From: Ramlibacter humi
GTDB taxonomy: Bacteria > Pseudomonadota > Gammaproteobacteria > Burkholderiales > Burkholderiaceae_C
Reading direction: 5' to 3'
Assembly (NCBI RefSeq): GCF_004681975.1
Contig: NZ_SMLK01000001.1
Span: 1,364,001-1,428,000 of the forward strand
DNA length: 64,000 nucleotides
The translations under genes and the position numbers were made by a program. This document shows positions 25,261 through 34,010 of the stretch, one piece after another (position 1 is the first letter of the stretch; every line of letters starts with the position of its first letter). The notes beneath the pieces are model-generated. The model saw only the letters and a program-made list of their open reading frames with translations, was not told the DNA's origin and did no database searches.

Positions 25261-25810
25261 CCGGCTGCTGCTGGCGCTGCGCCGGCTGCACCGCCGTCAT
25301 CGGCGGGTTGTGCATCTCGGTGATCACCTGCCCGGGCCGCGCGGGACCCGCGCCCATCGCCTGCGCCGGGTTGCGTGCCGGGCCCGCGCCCATCATGGTG
25401 GTATTGGGCGCTTGCGCGGGCGGCAGGCCCGATTCGGCCAGCACCACGCCGGGCCGCATGTCGTCGGGACGGTCCGGCACCACGGCCACGCCGTTGGCCA
25501 TCATCGTGTGCGGCAGGCCCATGCGCTCGGCGGTGGCGGCGTCGGTCAGCAGCGGCGAGCGGCCCGTCTTCGAAGCGGTGCGCAGCCGCCGTTCCGCATT
25601 GACCACGGGGCAATCGTCGCCGGAGCCGAACACCATGTGCCCGCCGGGATAAGACTGCGGCAGCGTCTCGTGCAGCGGGCGGCTCATGTCCACCGGCGGC
25701 AGCTGGGCGTTGTAGACGACCTGATCGTTGCGGTCGTAGACGGTGTAGCAAGCCAGGGCCTGGGTGGCCCAGCAGCAGGCGGCGGCCACGATGGCCAGTT
25801 GGATCTTCAT
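25244..25810 (-). CDS. Secreted protein of unknown function
   Basis: 188 residues starting MKIQLAIVAAACCWATQALA, a clear signal peptide, followed by CYTVYDRNDQVVYNAQLPPVDMSRPLHET, a motif-like conserved head seen in small Burkholderiales exported proteins. Two cysteines (mature residue 1 and DDCPV) could form a disulfide. The C-terminal 60 residues are Pro/Met/Gly-rich with two imperfect copies of MGAGPARNPAQ/MGAGPARPGQ. No enzyme motif. Function unknown. Confidence 0.7.
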   Translation of the reverse strand: MKIQLAIVAAACCWATQALACYTVYDRNDQVVYNAQLPPVDMSRPLHETLPQSYPGGHMVFGSGDDCPVVNAERRLRTASKTGRSPLLTDAATAERMGLPHTMMANGVAVVPDRPDDMRPGVVLAESGLPPAQAPNTTMMGAGPARNPAQAMGAGPARPGQVITEMHNPPMTAVQPAQRQQQPVNRSR

Positions 25811-25952
25811 CGCATCACTCCACGGCCGGCGGCAATTTCGGCCTCGATGCAGACGATGGTGAAGAGCCAGCGACTGGCTCAGCGCAGGCCGAAGCAGCCA
25901 GCGCGTGTCAGCCACTTTCGGTGGCGGGTGACGGGACGTTACCGGTGTGGCG

Positions 25953-25987
25953 GCGAGTGTCGGGGCGGCATGCGCCCGGACACTCGC
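25953..25987. terminator. Hairpin after the scoAB operon
   Basis: GCGAGTGTC and GACACTCGC (9 bp) plus an inner GGGC/GCCC, interrupted by one mismatch, directly after the scoB stop. Two weaker hairpins (25864-25880 and 25911-25925) follow in the same 180-bp gap. No U-run; terminator function inferred from position. Confidence 0.45.
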
Positions 25988-25994
25988 GCGCGCA

Positions 25995-26633
25995 TCACTG
26001 CAGCAGCTTGGCGGCGGACTTCGACTGGATCTGCTCGAAGGTGACGCCGGGCGCGAGCTCGACGACCTTCAGGCCCTGCGGGGTGACGTCCATCACGCCC
26101 AGGTCGGTGATGATGCGGTCGACCACGCCCACGCCGGTGAGGGGCAGCGTGCACGAGGGCAGGATCTTCATGTCCTCGGTGCCGTCCTTCTTCTTGGCGA
26201 CGTGTTCCATCAGCACGATCACGCGCTTGACGCCCGCGACCAGGTCCATGGCGCCGCCCATGCCCTTGACCATCTTGCCGGGGATCATCCAGTTGGCCAG
26301 GTCGCCCTTCTCGCTGACCTGCATGGCGCCCAGGATGGAGAGGTTGATCTTGCCGCCGCGGATCATCGCGAAACTGTCGTGGCTGCCGAAGATGGACGAG
26401 CCCTTGATGGTGGTGACGGTCTGCTTGCCGGCGTTGATGAGGTCGGCGTCGACTTCGGCTTCCGTCGGGAACGGGCCGATGCCCAGCATGCCGTTCTCGG
26501 ACTGCAGCCACACTTCCTTGCTGCCGGTGTGGTTGGCCACCAGCGTCGGGATGCCGATGCCGAGGTTCACGTAGAAGCCGTCCTCGAGTTCCTGCGCCGC
26601 GCGCGCGGCCATCTGGTCTTGGGTCCAGGGCAT
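25995..26633 (-). CDS. scoB: 3-oxoacid CoA-transferase, subunit B
   Basis: 212 residues. Family I CoA-transferase beta subunit: [18 protein letters not shown] near the start and the catalytic Glu46 in SENGMLG, then [19 protein letters not shown]. With subunit A it moves CoA from succinyl-CoA to acetoacetate or another 3-oxoacid (beta-ketoadipate in the Pca/Cat versions). AGGAGA ribosome site. Follows scoA after 43 bp that contain a half REP-like element. Substrate choice cannot be read from sequence. Confidence 0.9.
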   Translation of the reverse strand: MPWTQDQMAARAAQELEDGFYVNLGIGIPTLVANHTGSKEVWLQSENGMLGIGPFPTEAEVDADLINAGKQTVTTIKGSSIFGSHDSFAMIRGGKINLSILGAMQVSEKGDLANWMIPGKMVKGMGGAMDLVAGVKRVIVLMEHVAKKKDGTEDMKILPSCTLPLTGVGVVDRIITDLGVMDVTPQGLKVVELAPGVTFEQIQSKSAAKLLQ

Positions 26634-26654
26634 GGTTTTCTCCTGTATTCCGAT

Positions 26655-26676
26655 CGTCCTGAGCTTGTCGCAGGAC
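26655..26676. repeat. Half REP-like element between scoA and scoB
   Basis: CGTCCTGAGCTTGTCGCAGG is a variant of the TTCGACAAGCTCAGG family that appears as an inverted pair inside mutL (30010-30069). Here only one arm is present, in the 43-bp gap of the operon. Confidence 0.55.
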
Positions 26677-27375
26677 TTACGCGGTGCGGGTGGTGCGCTT
26701 CTCGATGCGCTTTTCGGGCCTGGCGTTGTGCACGATGCGGTGCACGTAGATGCCGGGCAGGTGGATGTCGTCCGGGGCCAGCTCGCCCACTTCGACGATC
26801 TTCTCCACTTCCACGATGCAGACCTTGCCGGCCATCGCGCACGCGGGGTTGAAGTTGCGCGCGGTGAGGTTGAAGCGCAGGTTGCCGCTCTTGTCGGCCA
26901 CCGCGGCCTTGACCAGCGCCACGTCGGGCACCAGCGAGCGTTCCATCACGTAGGTTTCGCCGTCGAACTCGCGCAGTTCCTTGCCTTCGGCCACGACGGT
27001 GCCGACGCCGGTCTTGGTGAAGAAGGCCGGGATGCCCGCGCCGCCGGCGCGCAGCTTCTCGGCCAGCGTGCCCTGGGGCGTGAATTCAAGCTCCAGTTCG
27101 CCCGCCAGGTACTGGCGCTCGAACTCCTTGTTCTCGCCGACGTACGACGAGATCATCTTCCTGATCTGCCGCGTGGCCAGCAGCTTGCCCAGGCCGAAGT
27201 CGTCGACACCCGCGTTGTTCGAAATGACCGTGAGGTCCTTCGTGCCGCTGTCGCGCAGCGCGTCGATCAGCGCCTCGGGGATGCCGCAAAGGCCGAAGCC
27301 GCCGACGGCCATCAGCTGGCCGTTGCGCACAACGCCATCGAGGGCGGCGGCGGCGTTGGGATAAAGCTTGTTCAC
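26677..27375 (-). CDS. scoA: 3-oxoacid CoA-transferase, subunit A
   Basis: 232 residues. Alpha subunit motif [16 protein letters not shown] near residue 22, then [19 protein letters not shown] and a [15 protein letters not shown] segment, all as in ScoA/PcaI. First gene of the pair; divergent from a PAS-LuxR regulator 100 bp away, which is a likely controller. The pair would link ketone-body or acetoacetate use to the acyl-CoA catabolism encoded elsewhere in the window, where HMG-CoA-lyase-type cleavage may release acetoacetate (inference). Confidence 0.9.
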   Translation of the reverse strand: MNKLYPNAAAALDGVVRNGQLMAVGGFGLCGIPEALIDALRDSGTKDLTVISNNAGVDDFGLGKLLATRQIRKMISSYVGENKEFERQYLAGELELEFTPQGTLAEKLRAGGAGIPAFFTKTGVGTVVAEGKELREFDGETYVMERSLVPDVALVKAAVADKSGNLRFNLTARNFNPACAMAGKVCIVEVEKIVEVGELAPDDIHLPGIYVHRIVHNARPEKRIEKRTTRTA

Positions 27376-27433
27376 CAGAAGTCTCCTCGAGCAAGGACGC
27401 GCCGGCGGGAACCGCCGGGAACACGGTTACGAT

Positions 27434-27455
27434 ACTACTTAATGTGCTACGTAGT
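27434..27455. promoter_or_regulatory. Candidate operator between scoA and the PAS-LuxR gene
   Basis: ACTAC (27434-27438) and GTAGT (27451-27455) form a spaced dyad, and CTACGTAG (27447-27454) is a complete 8-bp palindrome. AT-richer than the flanks and located between the divergent starts. Confidence 0.35.
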
Positions 27456-27475
27456 TTCTCGTAAAGGTTAGCCCG

Positions 27476-28021
27476 GTGGACGTTGATTACCGCCTGGCTT
27501 TCGACCTGGCGCCCATCGGGCTGTGCCTTTCGCGCAATCGTTCCATCGTGGACTGCAACCGGCAGTTGTGCGAGATGTTCGGCTTCTCGCGCGAAGTGCT
27601 CATCGGCCAATCGTTCCTGACCCTGTATCCCAGCGCGGAGGAATACGAAAGACTGGGCGCGCGCATGGTGCCCATCCTGAACGCCAAGGGCCACTACGCC
27701 GACGACCGCATCATGAAGCGCGCCAACGGCGAGGTGTTCTGGTGCCACGTGACGGGCCGCGCGCTCAACCGTGAGGCGCCGCACGAGTCCGGCATCTGGT
27801 CGTTCGAGGACCTGAGCGCGCAGCGGCCCGTGAAGGCCGAACTCACCGCGCGCGAGCGTGAAGTGGCCGCGCGCCTGCTGGATGGCATGACGTCCAAGGA
27901 GATCGGCAAGGCGCTGCAGATCAGCCACCGCACGGTGGAGATCTACCGGGCGCGTCTGATGCGCAAGTACAAGGCCAACACGACGGCCGACCTGGTGCAC
28001 AAGTTGACCGCCGGCCAGTGA
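27476..28021 (+). CDS. PAS-domain LuxR-type regulator
   Basis: 181 residues from a GTG start. PAS domain at about 5-120 (AFDLAPIGLCLSRNRSIVDCNRQLCEMFGF, then the GHYADDRIMKRANGEVFWCHVTGRAL core). C-terminal LuxR helix-turn-helix: LTAREREVAARLLDGMTSKEIGKALQISHRTVEIYRARLM. Such short PAS-LuxR proteins usually activate an adjacent catabolic operon; divergent scoAB is the natural candidate. A small aromatic or cofactor ligand is possible, not shown. Confidence 0.85.
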   Translation: MDVDYRLAFDLAPIGLCLSRNRSIVDCNRQLCEMFGFSREVLIGQSFLTLYPSAEEYERLGARMVPILNAKGHYADDRIMKRANGEVFWCHVTGRALNREAPHESGIWSFEDLSAQRPVKAELTAREREVAARLLDGMTSKEIGKALQISHRTVEIYRARLMRKYKANTTADLVHKLTAGQ

Positions 28022-28040
28022 GGGCGCAGCCGGCACGGGG

Positions 28041-28070
28041 CGGTCAATCCCCGCGAAGGCGGGGATCCAG
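28041..28070. repeat. Dispersed palindromic repeat (copy 1)
   Basis: CCCCGC-GAAG-GCGGGG core, with flanks that on the minus strand read CTGGATCCCCGCCTTCGCGG. A related copy with the same core lies at 59368-59394. Found just after the dedA-like stop; it may act as a terminator for the converging genes. Confidence 0.6.
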
Positions 28071-28724
28071 TCAGGCGACCGTGGCCTGCCCCTTGAAGCG
28101 GGCCTTCAGCGCCCCCGCGATGACGATGAGGCCGGGGACCAGGATCATCGCCCAGATGATCTTGTCCAGGTGCTGTTTCACCCACGGGATGCCGCCGAAG
28201 AAATAGCCGGCCGTGACGATGCCGCCCACCCAAAGGCCGCCGCCCGCCACGTCGAAGAAGGTGAACTTGGCGCGGGTCATGCGCGCCACGCCGGCCACGA
28301 AGGGCGCGAAGGTGCGCAGGAACGGCATGAAGCGCGCCGCCACGATGGTGAAGCCGCCGTACTTCTCGTAGAACGCGTGCGCCTGGTCGAAGGCGCGCCG
28401 GTTGAAGAAGCGCGACTGCTCCCACTGGAACACGCGCGGCCCGATGTAGTGGCCGATGGTGTAGTTGCTCTGGTTGCCCAGCACCGCCGCGCCCCACAGC
28501 AGCGCCACCGACGTCGGGTAGTCCATCAGTCCCACGCCGCACATCGCGCCCACCACGAACAGCAGCGAGTCGCCGGGCAGGAACGGCATGACCACCACGC
28601 CGGTCTCGATGAAGATGATCAGGAACAGCAGTGCGTACACCCAGGTGCCGTAGGCGGCGACGAAAGCTTCGAGGTGCTTGTCGACGTGCAGGATGAAATC
28701 GACCAGGAAGGCGAGGTATTCCAT
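28071..28724 (-). CDS. DedA-family membrane protein
   Basis: 217 residues. DedA/VTT signature: FIETGVVVMPFLPGDSLLFVVGA, then GNQSNYTIGHYIG and the amphipathic RFMPFLRTFAPFVAG segment with the conserved Arg. About five membrane helices. Family members are linked to undecaprenyl-phosphate or phospholipid recycling and membrane-potential homeostasis. Start ATG at the MEYLAF sequence; a large upstream frame over mutL is spurious. Divergent from mutL. Confidence 0.88.
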   Translation of the reverse strand: MEYLAFLVDFILHVDKHLEAFVAAYGTWVYALLFLIIFIETGVVVMPFLPGDSLLFVVGAMCGVGLMDYPTSVALLWGAAVLGNQSNYTIGHYIGPRVFQWEQSRFFNRRAFDQAHAFYEKYGGFTIVAARFMPFLRTFAPFVAGVARMTRAKFTFFDVAGGGLWVGGIVTAGYFFGGIPWVKQHLDKIIWAMILVPGLIVIAGALKARFKGQATVA

Positions 28725-28763
28725 ATGGCGGCCGATTATCTCCGGCCCCCTAGAATCGATGGG

Positions 28764-30683
28764 GTGAACGCAGTGCTCCATCCGGACCACCGCCGGCCCA
28801 TCCGGGAACTGCCCGACGAGCTGGTCAGCCAGATCGCGGCCGGCGAGGTGGTGGAGCGCCCCGCTTCCGTGGTGCGCGAGCTGGTGGACAACGCGCTGGA
28901 CGCCGGCGCGCGCCAGGTCACCGTGCGGTTGCTGGCCGGCGGCGTGCGCCTGGTGTCGGTGGAAGACGACGGGCAAGGCATCCCGCGCGAGGAACTGCCC
29001 ATCGCCCTGCGCCGCCACGCCACCAGCAAGATCGGCAGCCTGTCCGACCTGGAATCGGTGGCCACGATGGGTTTCCGCGGCGAGGCGCTGGCCGCCATCG
29101 CTTCCGTCTCCGAACTCAGCATCGCGTCGCGCACCGAAGGCCAGTCCAGCGCTTTCCTGCTCGATGCCCGCAGCGGCGAGCTGCGCCCCGCCGCGCGCGC
29201 CACCGGCACGACGGTGGAAGTGAAAGAACTCTTCTTCAGCACGCCCGCCCGCCGCAAATTCCTGAAGACCGACGCCACCGAGCTGGCCCACTGCATCGAG
29301 GCGGTGCGCCGCCACGCGCTGGCGCGGCCCGACGTGGGCTTCGCCATCTGGCACGAAGGCAAGCTGGCGGAGCAGTGGCGCGCGGCCACGCCGGACCAGC
29401 GCCTGGCCGATGTGCTGGGTGACGACTTCCTCGAACAGAGCGTGGCCGTGGAACATGTCCACGGCCCGCTGCAGGTGCGCGGCCGCGCCGGCGTGCCCGA
29501 CGTGGCCCGCTCGCGCGCCGACCAGCAGTTCGCCTACGTCAATGGCCGCTACGTGCGCGACAAGGTGCTGACGCACGCCGCGCGCAGCGCCTACGAAGAC
29601 GTGCTGCACGGCCAGCGCCAGCCGGTGTACGCGCTGTACGTGGACATCGACCCCACGCGCGTGGACGTCAACGTGCACCCGACCAAGATCGAGGTGCGCT
29701 TCCGCGACAGCCGCGAAGTGCACCAGGCGGTGCGGCGCGCGCTGGAAGCGGCGCTGGCGGCGCCGCGCGCGGGGCAAGCGGCGGAGGCGGGGGCGCCCGA
29801 AGCCGAAGCGCCCGCCGCGCCGCGCATGCCGACGTGGCAGCAGCCGCGGATGGATTTCTCGCAGCCGGCGGGGAATCGGGTGTCGGATCTGGCGGCACTT
29901 TGGCAGCCGTCGGCGGCGCCCTCGCCCGCGGTCGGCACGCAGGATGCGCCGCGAGCGTGGGGTGCCGCCTCAAGCTTCGACACAGCCGCACCTCTCCGTA
30001 CGCTCCAAACCGTTCGGGCTGAGCCTGTCGAAGCGGGGGTAGCACCTTCGACAAGCTCAGGCCGAACGGATGGGGGGGCATCCGACGACGACTGGCCGCT
30101 CGGCCGCGCCGTCGCCCAGATCCACGGCATCTTCATCCTCGCCGAGAACAGGCACGGCCTGGTCATCGTCGACATGCACGCGGCGCACGAGCGCATCGTC
30201 TACGAGCGCCTGAAGTCGCAACTGGACACCGGCGAAGGCCAGGCCCTGGCCAGCCAGCCGCTGCTGATCCCCGCCACCTTCGCCGCCACGCCGCAGGAAG
30301 TGGCCACCGCCGAAGCCTGCGCCGACACGCTGCGTCTGCTGGGCCTGGAGATCGAGCCGTTCTCGGCCAAGACGCTGGCCGTGCGCGCGGTGCCCACCAC
30401 GCTGGCGCAAGGCGATGCGGTGGAACTGGCGCGCAGCGTGCTGCATGAGCTGTCGCACCACGATGCCAGCACTGTGGTGCAGCGCGCCCGCAACGAGCTG
30501 CTGGCCACCATGGCCTGCCACGGCGCGGTGCGTGCCAATCGCAAGCTGACGCTGCCCGAGATGGACGCGCTGCTGCGGCAGATGGAAGAGACCGAGCGCT
30601 CCGACCAGTGCAACCATGGCCGGCCCACGTGGCGCCAGCTGTCGGTGCGCGAGCTGGACGCGCTGTTCCTGCGCGGGCGCTGA
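28764..30683 (+). CDS. mutL: DNA mismatch repair protein MutL
   Basis: 639 residues from GTG at 28764, 7 nt after a TAGAAT -10 box; an in-frame ATG at 28725 lies before that box and is less likely. GHKL ATPase motifs: ELVDNALDAGA, VEDDGQGIP and TMGFRGEALAAI in the first 110 residues; the C-terminal dimerisation domain begins near residue 450 (GRAVAQIHGIFILAENRHGLVIVDMHAAHERI). No QxH endonuclease-type motif is evident. The linker (about 340-450) is long, and residues near 415-435 (VRAEPVEAGVAPSTSSGRT) are encoded by a REP-like repeat inserted in frame. Confidence 0.93.
   Translation: MNAVLHPDHRRPIRELPDELVSQIAAGEVVERPASVVRELVDNALDAGARQVTVRLLAGGVRLVSVEDDGQGIPREELPIALRRHATSKIGSLSDLESVATMGFRGEALAAIASVSELSIASRTEGQSSAFLLDARSGELRPAARATGTTVEVKELFFSTPARRKFLKTDATELAHCIEAVRRHALARPDVGFAIWHEGKLAEQWRAATPDQRLADVLGDDFLEQSVAVEHVHGPLQVRGRAGVPDVARSRADQQFAYVNGRYVRDKVLTHAARSAYEDVLHGQRQPVYALYVDIDPTRVDVNVHPTKIEVRFRDSREVHQAVRRALEAALAAPRAGQAAEAGAPEAEAPAAPRMPTWQQPRMDFSQPAGNRVSDLAALWQPSAAPSPAVGTQDAPRAWGAASSFDTAAPLRTLQTVRAEPVEAGVAPSTSSGRTDGGASDDDWPLGRAVAQIHGIFILAENRHGLVIVDMHAAHERIVYERLKSQLDTGEGQALASQPLLIPATFAATPQEVATAEACADTLRLLGLEIEPFSAKTLAVRAVPTTLAQGDAVELARSVLHELSHHDASTVVQRARNELLATMACHGAVRANRKLTLPEMDALLRQMEETERSDQCNHGRPTWRQLSVRELDALFLRGR
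30010..30069. repeat. REP-like inverted repeat inside mutL
   Basis: Left arm CGTTCGGGCTGAGCCTGTCG plus AAG (30011-30033) and right arm 30046-30068 are reverse complements at 21 of 23 positions, separated by 12 bp, with one more C-G pair outside. The family core TTCGACAAGCTCAGG recurs at 26655. It is read in frame through MutL. Confidence 0.8.
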
Positions 30684-30726
30684 GCCGGGGAACTCGGCCG
30701 CCGCGCCGCAACTCACAGTCCTGCCC

Positions 30727-31572
30727 ATGGCCCGCCGTCTCGCTTTCGCCTTCGCCGCCCTCCTCTCCCTCGCCCTCACCCTGGGCTGCGCCACGCTCGA
30801 CGAGAAGCAGCGCACCTGGATCTTCCAGCCCAGCGACCAGGCCTGGGGCAGCAGCGCCGACCTGGCCGAAGGCATGGACGAAGTCTGGATCGACTTCGAC
30901 TCCAAGGTCACCGGCGAACACGCGCGCCTGAACGCGCTGTGGCTGCCCGCCGACGAGCCGCGGCCCGACACGCCGGTGCTGCTGTACCTGCACGGCGCGC
31001 GCTGGAACGTGGCGGGCTCGGCCGGCCGCATGCGGCGGCTGCAGGACATGGGCTTCTCGGTGCTGGCCATCGACTACCGCGGCTTCGGCAAAAGCAGCCC
31101 CGGCCTGCCTTCGGAAGCCACCGCTTACGAAGACGCACGGCAGGCGTGGGCCTGGCTGGCGCAGCACTACCCGAAGAACCCGCGCTACGTGTTCGGCCAC
31201 TCGGTGGGCGGCGCCATCGCCATCGACCTGGCGGCCAGCGTCGACGACGAGCAGGGCACCATCGTCGAAGGCACTTTCACTTCCATCGCCGACGTGGCGG
31301 CCACGTTCAAATGGGGCTGGCTGCCGATCGGCCCGCTGATCACGCAGCGCTTCGATTCCGTCGACAAGGTGGCGAAGATCGGCTCGCCGCTGCTGGTGGT
31401 GCACGGCGCCAACGACACGCTGATCAAGAGCGAGCTGGCGCAGCGGCTCTTCGATGCCGCTACCGGCAAGAAGCAGTTCCTGCTGGTGGATGGCGGCTCG
31501 CATCACAGCACCATGTACGTCGGCCAGGCGCGCTACCGCGAAGCGGTGCGGCAGCTGTTCAGCTTGCGCTGA
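30727..31572 (+). CDS. Alpha/beta hydrolase lipoprotein
   Basis: 281 residues. Signal peptide with lipobox LTLGC (Cys21). Alpha/beta hydrolase core: [13 protein letters not shown] oxyanion region, GHSVGG with nucleophile Ser159, then Asp230 (HGANDTL) and His259 or 260 (GGSHHS) completing the triad. Similar to ABHD13/BEM46-like serine hydrolases. Membrane-anchored in the envelope; substrate unknown. Lies between mutL and miaA, all in one direction. Confidence 0.85.
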   Translation: MARRLAFAFAALLSLALTLGCATLDEKQRTWIFQPSDQAWGSSADLAEGMDEVWIDFDSKVTGEHARLNALWLPADEPRPDTPVLLYLHGARWNVAGSAGRMRRLQDMGFSVLAIDYRGFGKSSPGLPSEATAYEDARQAWAWLAQHYPKNPRYVFGHSVGGAIAIDLAASVDDEQGTIVEGTFTSIADVAATFKWGWLPIGPLITQRFDSVDKVAKIGSPLLVVHGANDTLIKSELAQRLFDAATGKKQFLLVDGGSHHSTMYVGQARYREAVRQLFSLR

Positions 31573-31603
31573 GCACGTTCTCCTTCTGCTAGCCTCGGCG
31601 CCG

Positions 31604-32533
31604 ATGCCGAACGCCCCCCGCCTGCTCGCCCTGGCCGGCCCCACCGCCTCGGGCAAGACCGACGCCGCCATGGCGCTGGCCGGGGCATTCCCCAGCGAGA
31701 TCGTCAGCGTGGATTCGGCGCTGGTGTACCGCGGCATGGACATCGGCACGGCGAAACCCACGGCGGCGCAGCGCGCGGCGGTGCCCCACCATCTGATCGA
31801 CATCCGCGATCCGTCGCAGCCGTACAGCGCGGCGGAGTTCGCGCGCGACGCGGCGCGGCTGGTCACGGAGATCAATGCGCGCGGCCGCGTCGCTCTGCTG
31901 GTGGGCGGCACGATGCTGTACTTCAAGGCGCTGTTCGAGGGACTGGACGAGATGCCCGCGGCGGATGCGGCGGTGCGCGCGGCCATCGAGGATGAAGCGC
32001 GCACCCAAGGCTGGCCGGCGATGCATGCGGAGCTGGCGAAAGCCGACCCCGTGACTGCCGCGCGCCTGGCGCCCAACGATTCGCAGCGCATCCAGCGGGC
32101 GCTGGAGGTGTTCCGCTCGACGGGCAAGCCGCTGAGCGAATTCCATGGCGCGTCCCGCACGGAAGGCCTGAAGCCGCTGGCGCTGCTGTCGCTGGAACCG
32201 GACGGCCGCGCGTGGCTGCACGAGCGCATCGCGCAGCGGTTCGACGCGATGCTGGCGGAAGGCTTCCTCGACGAAGTGCGGGCGTTGCGCGCGCGTGGGG
32301 ATCTCGATCCGGGCCTGCCCAGCTTGCGCAGCGTGGGCTACCGGCAGGCTTGGCAGGCCATGGACGAAGGCTGGGGCGCGCGCGAATTGCGCGACCGCGG
32401 CATCTTCGCGACGCGGCAGCTGGCCAAGCGGCAAATCACGTGGCTGCGGGGCATGCAGCGCACGGTGATCGCGTGCGATCGACCCGGCGCCGTGGATCGC
32501 GTGCTGCAAGCCGCGAAGGCGGCGCTCGCATGA
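31604..32533 (+). CDS. miaA: tRNA dimethylallyltransferase MiaA
   Basis: 309 residues, full length. P-loop GPTASGKT at 12-19, [19 protein letters not shown], the [16 protein letters not shown] segment and [13 protein letters not shown] are all typical. Adds a dimethylallyl group to A37 of tRNAs reading UNN codons. -10-like TAGCCT lies 8 nt before the ATG. mutL followed by miaA is a widespread arrangement; here a lipoprotein hydrolase gene is inserted between. Stop overlaps the next gene by 4 bp. Confidence 0.95.
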   Translation: MPNAPRLLALAGPTASGKTDAAMALAGAFPSEIVSVDSALVYRGMDIGTAKPTAAQRAAVPHHLIDIRDPSQPYSAAEFARDAARLVTEINARGRVALLVGGTMLYFKALFEGLDEMPAADAAVRAAIEDEARTQGWPAMHAELAKADPVTAARLAPNDSQRIQRALEVFRSTGKPLSEFHGASRTEGLKPLALLSLEPDGRAWLHERIAQRFDAMLAEGFLDEVRALRARGDLDPGLPSLRSVGYRQAWQAMDEGWGARELRDRGIFATRQLAKRQITWLRGMQRTVIACDRPGAVDRVLQAAKAALA

Positions 32534-33186
32534 GCGCACTGCTCGACATCCAGGGCCTGGGCAAGCGCTACGGCGACGCGGCCGTGTTCCGCAACGTGTC
32601 GCTGCAGGTCCAACGCGGCGAGTTCGTCGCCATCGTCGGCGAATCGGGCGTGGGAAAGTCCACGCTGCTCAATTGCCTGGCGGGACTGGACGAGTGGGAC
32701 GAAGGCCGCGTCGTGCTGGATGGGCATGACCTCGCGGCGCTGGACGAACCCGGCCGCGCGCTGCTGCGCCGCACGCACGTGGGTTTCGTGTTCCAGGCCT
32801 TCCACGTGCTGCCCCATTTGGACGTTGCGCAGAACGTGGCCATCCCGCTGCTGCTTCTGGGCAAGCCGGATGAAGCGCGCGTGCAGGCCATGTTGCAGGC
32901 GGTGGGGCTGCAAGGACTCGGGCATCGCCTGCCCGCGCAACTGAGCGGCGGGCAGCTGCAGCGCGTGGCGATCGCGCGCGCCCTGGTGCACTCGCCTCCA
33001 CTGCTGCTGGCGGACGAGCCCACGGGCAATCTCGATCCTTCGACGGCGCGTCAGGTGATGGATGTGCTGCTGGAACGCACGCGCTCGCAGCAGGCGGCAC
33101 TGGTGCTGGTGACGCACTCCGACGCGGCGGCCGCGCGCGCGGACCGCGTGCTGCGCCTGTCGGCGGACGGCATCGCGCCCGCTTGA
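32530..33186 (+). CDS. ABC transporter ATP-binding protein (YbbA/LolD/AttE type)
   Basis: 218 residues with complete ATPase motifs: Walker [11 protein letters not shown]-loop [10 protein letters not shown], signature [10 protein letters not shown], Walker [13 protein letters not shown] and the switch His (VTHSD). Start overlaps the miaA stop by 4 bp. The only permease nearby that fits is the 841-residue FtsX-type protein at 35285-37810, 2.1 kb downstream on the same strand. Together they resemble AttE-AttFG or YbbA-YbbP systems. The separation by four unrelated genes is unusual. Confidence 0.88.
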   Translation: MSALLDIQGLGKRYGDAAVFRNVSLQVQRGEFVAIVGESGVGKSTLLNCLAGLDEWDEGRVVLDGHDLAALDEPGRALLRRTHVGFVFQAFHVLPHLDVAQNVAIPLLLLGKPDEARVQAMLQAVGLQGLGHRLPAQLSGGQLQRVAIARALVHSPPLLLADEPTGNLDPSTARQVMDVLLERTRSQQAALVLVTHSDAAAARADRVLRLSADGIAPA

Positions 33187-33199
33187 ATTCCGGCTTGGG

Positions 33200-33391
33200 C
33201 TAGCTGCGCTTGCGGGCCGGTGTCTTGCGCGCGGCAGGCTGCGGCGAAGGAGCGTGCTGCTCCATGAAATCGCGGATCAGCCGACGCATCACCTGCGAGG
33301 GCGTCATGTCCTGCGAATAGCACAATTTCTCGAACGCGGCTTTCTTGGCCGGGTCGATGAGAACCGTGAGCCGGGCGGTCTTGTTCTCCAT
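33200..33391 (-). CDS. Small ribbon-helix-helix-like DNA-binding protein (copy 1)
   Basis: 63 residues: a beta strand (ARLTVLIDPAKKAAFEKLC) followed by two helices (TPSQVMRRLIRDFMEQH) as in CopG/Arc-type repressors, and a basic Pro/Ala/Lys tail. Closely similar over about 50 residues to the product of 33547-33744, so the two are paralogues. No toxin partner is seen, so a chromosomal regulator is more likely than a toxin-antitoxin system. Targets unknown. Confidence 0.7.
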   Translation of the reverse strand: MENKTARLTVLIDPAKKAAFEKLCYSQDMTPSQVMRRLIRDFMEQHAPSPQPAARKTPARKRS

Positions 33392-33546
33392 GGGGACAAC
33401 GGCTGGGATGTTAACCAGATTGTAATTGACCCCGGCCGCGCGCGCATTGCCACGAAGGCGTGCGGATTCAATCTGAAAAGCCTGCTACGCGCGCCTTGCG
33501 AATGCGGACGCGGCAGCCGCACGGATGAGCCGCGCGGCGCCGTCCG

Positions 33547-33744
33547 TCAGCGCGCGTTCTTCCGTTGTTTTTTCGTGCGCAGGGGACCCGGCGCGTAGTC
33601 GACGCCATGGCGGTCCAGGTATTCGCGGATCAGTTGCCGGATCATCTGGGAAGCCGTCACATCCTGCGTAGCGCACAGTTCGTCGAACGCCTTCTTCTTG
33701 TCGGCGTCGATCAGGATCGTGAAGCGGGAGGACTTGTCTTCCAT
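33547..33744 (-). CDS. Small ribbon-helix-helix-like DNA-binding protein (copy 2)
   Basis: 65 residues: SSRFTILIDADKKKAFDELC then TASQMIRQLIREYLDRH and a basic tail KKQRKNAR. Same pattern as copy 1, which lies 155 bp further on. Start ATG at MEDKSS; three extra codons from a TTG are possible but less likely. An AT-rich stretch (about 33755-33785) just upstream probably holds its promoter and operator. Confidence 0.7.
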   Translation of the reverse strand: MEDKSSRFTILIDADKKKAFDELCATQDVTASQMIRQLIREYLDRHGVDYAPGPLRTKKQRKNAR

Positions 33745-34010
33745 TCGTTCCAACAGGTGAATAACATGATAATACTATGCACCTTTGACGCGTCCTGGAG
33801 CGAAGGCGCGCATCGCCCGACGAGGCAGGTTCGAATCCCCATCCGGCGTGTGTGCGCCGCTGAACCGTCTGTAGTCCTGGCACACCCCCGGCAACGAATC
33901 CGGCGACGCCGCGCGTGCTGCGCGGTCGGCGCAAGCCAAGCGCATTTCTCCTACAGGCTGCCGTGCCGGCGGATTTCAAGATGGGGCGTCAACACACAGG
34001 AGCCGCCCCC

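Noticed and set aside
33810-33880. Segment with GGTTCGAATCCCC resembling a tRNA T-arm, possibly a tRNA remnant or att site
   Set aside because: The flanking bases pair only at two positions of a T-stem, and no acceptor or anticodon arm can be formed. No duplicated tRNA end or integrase gene is near.
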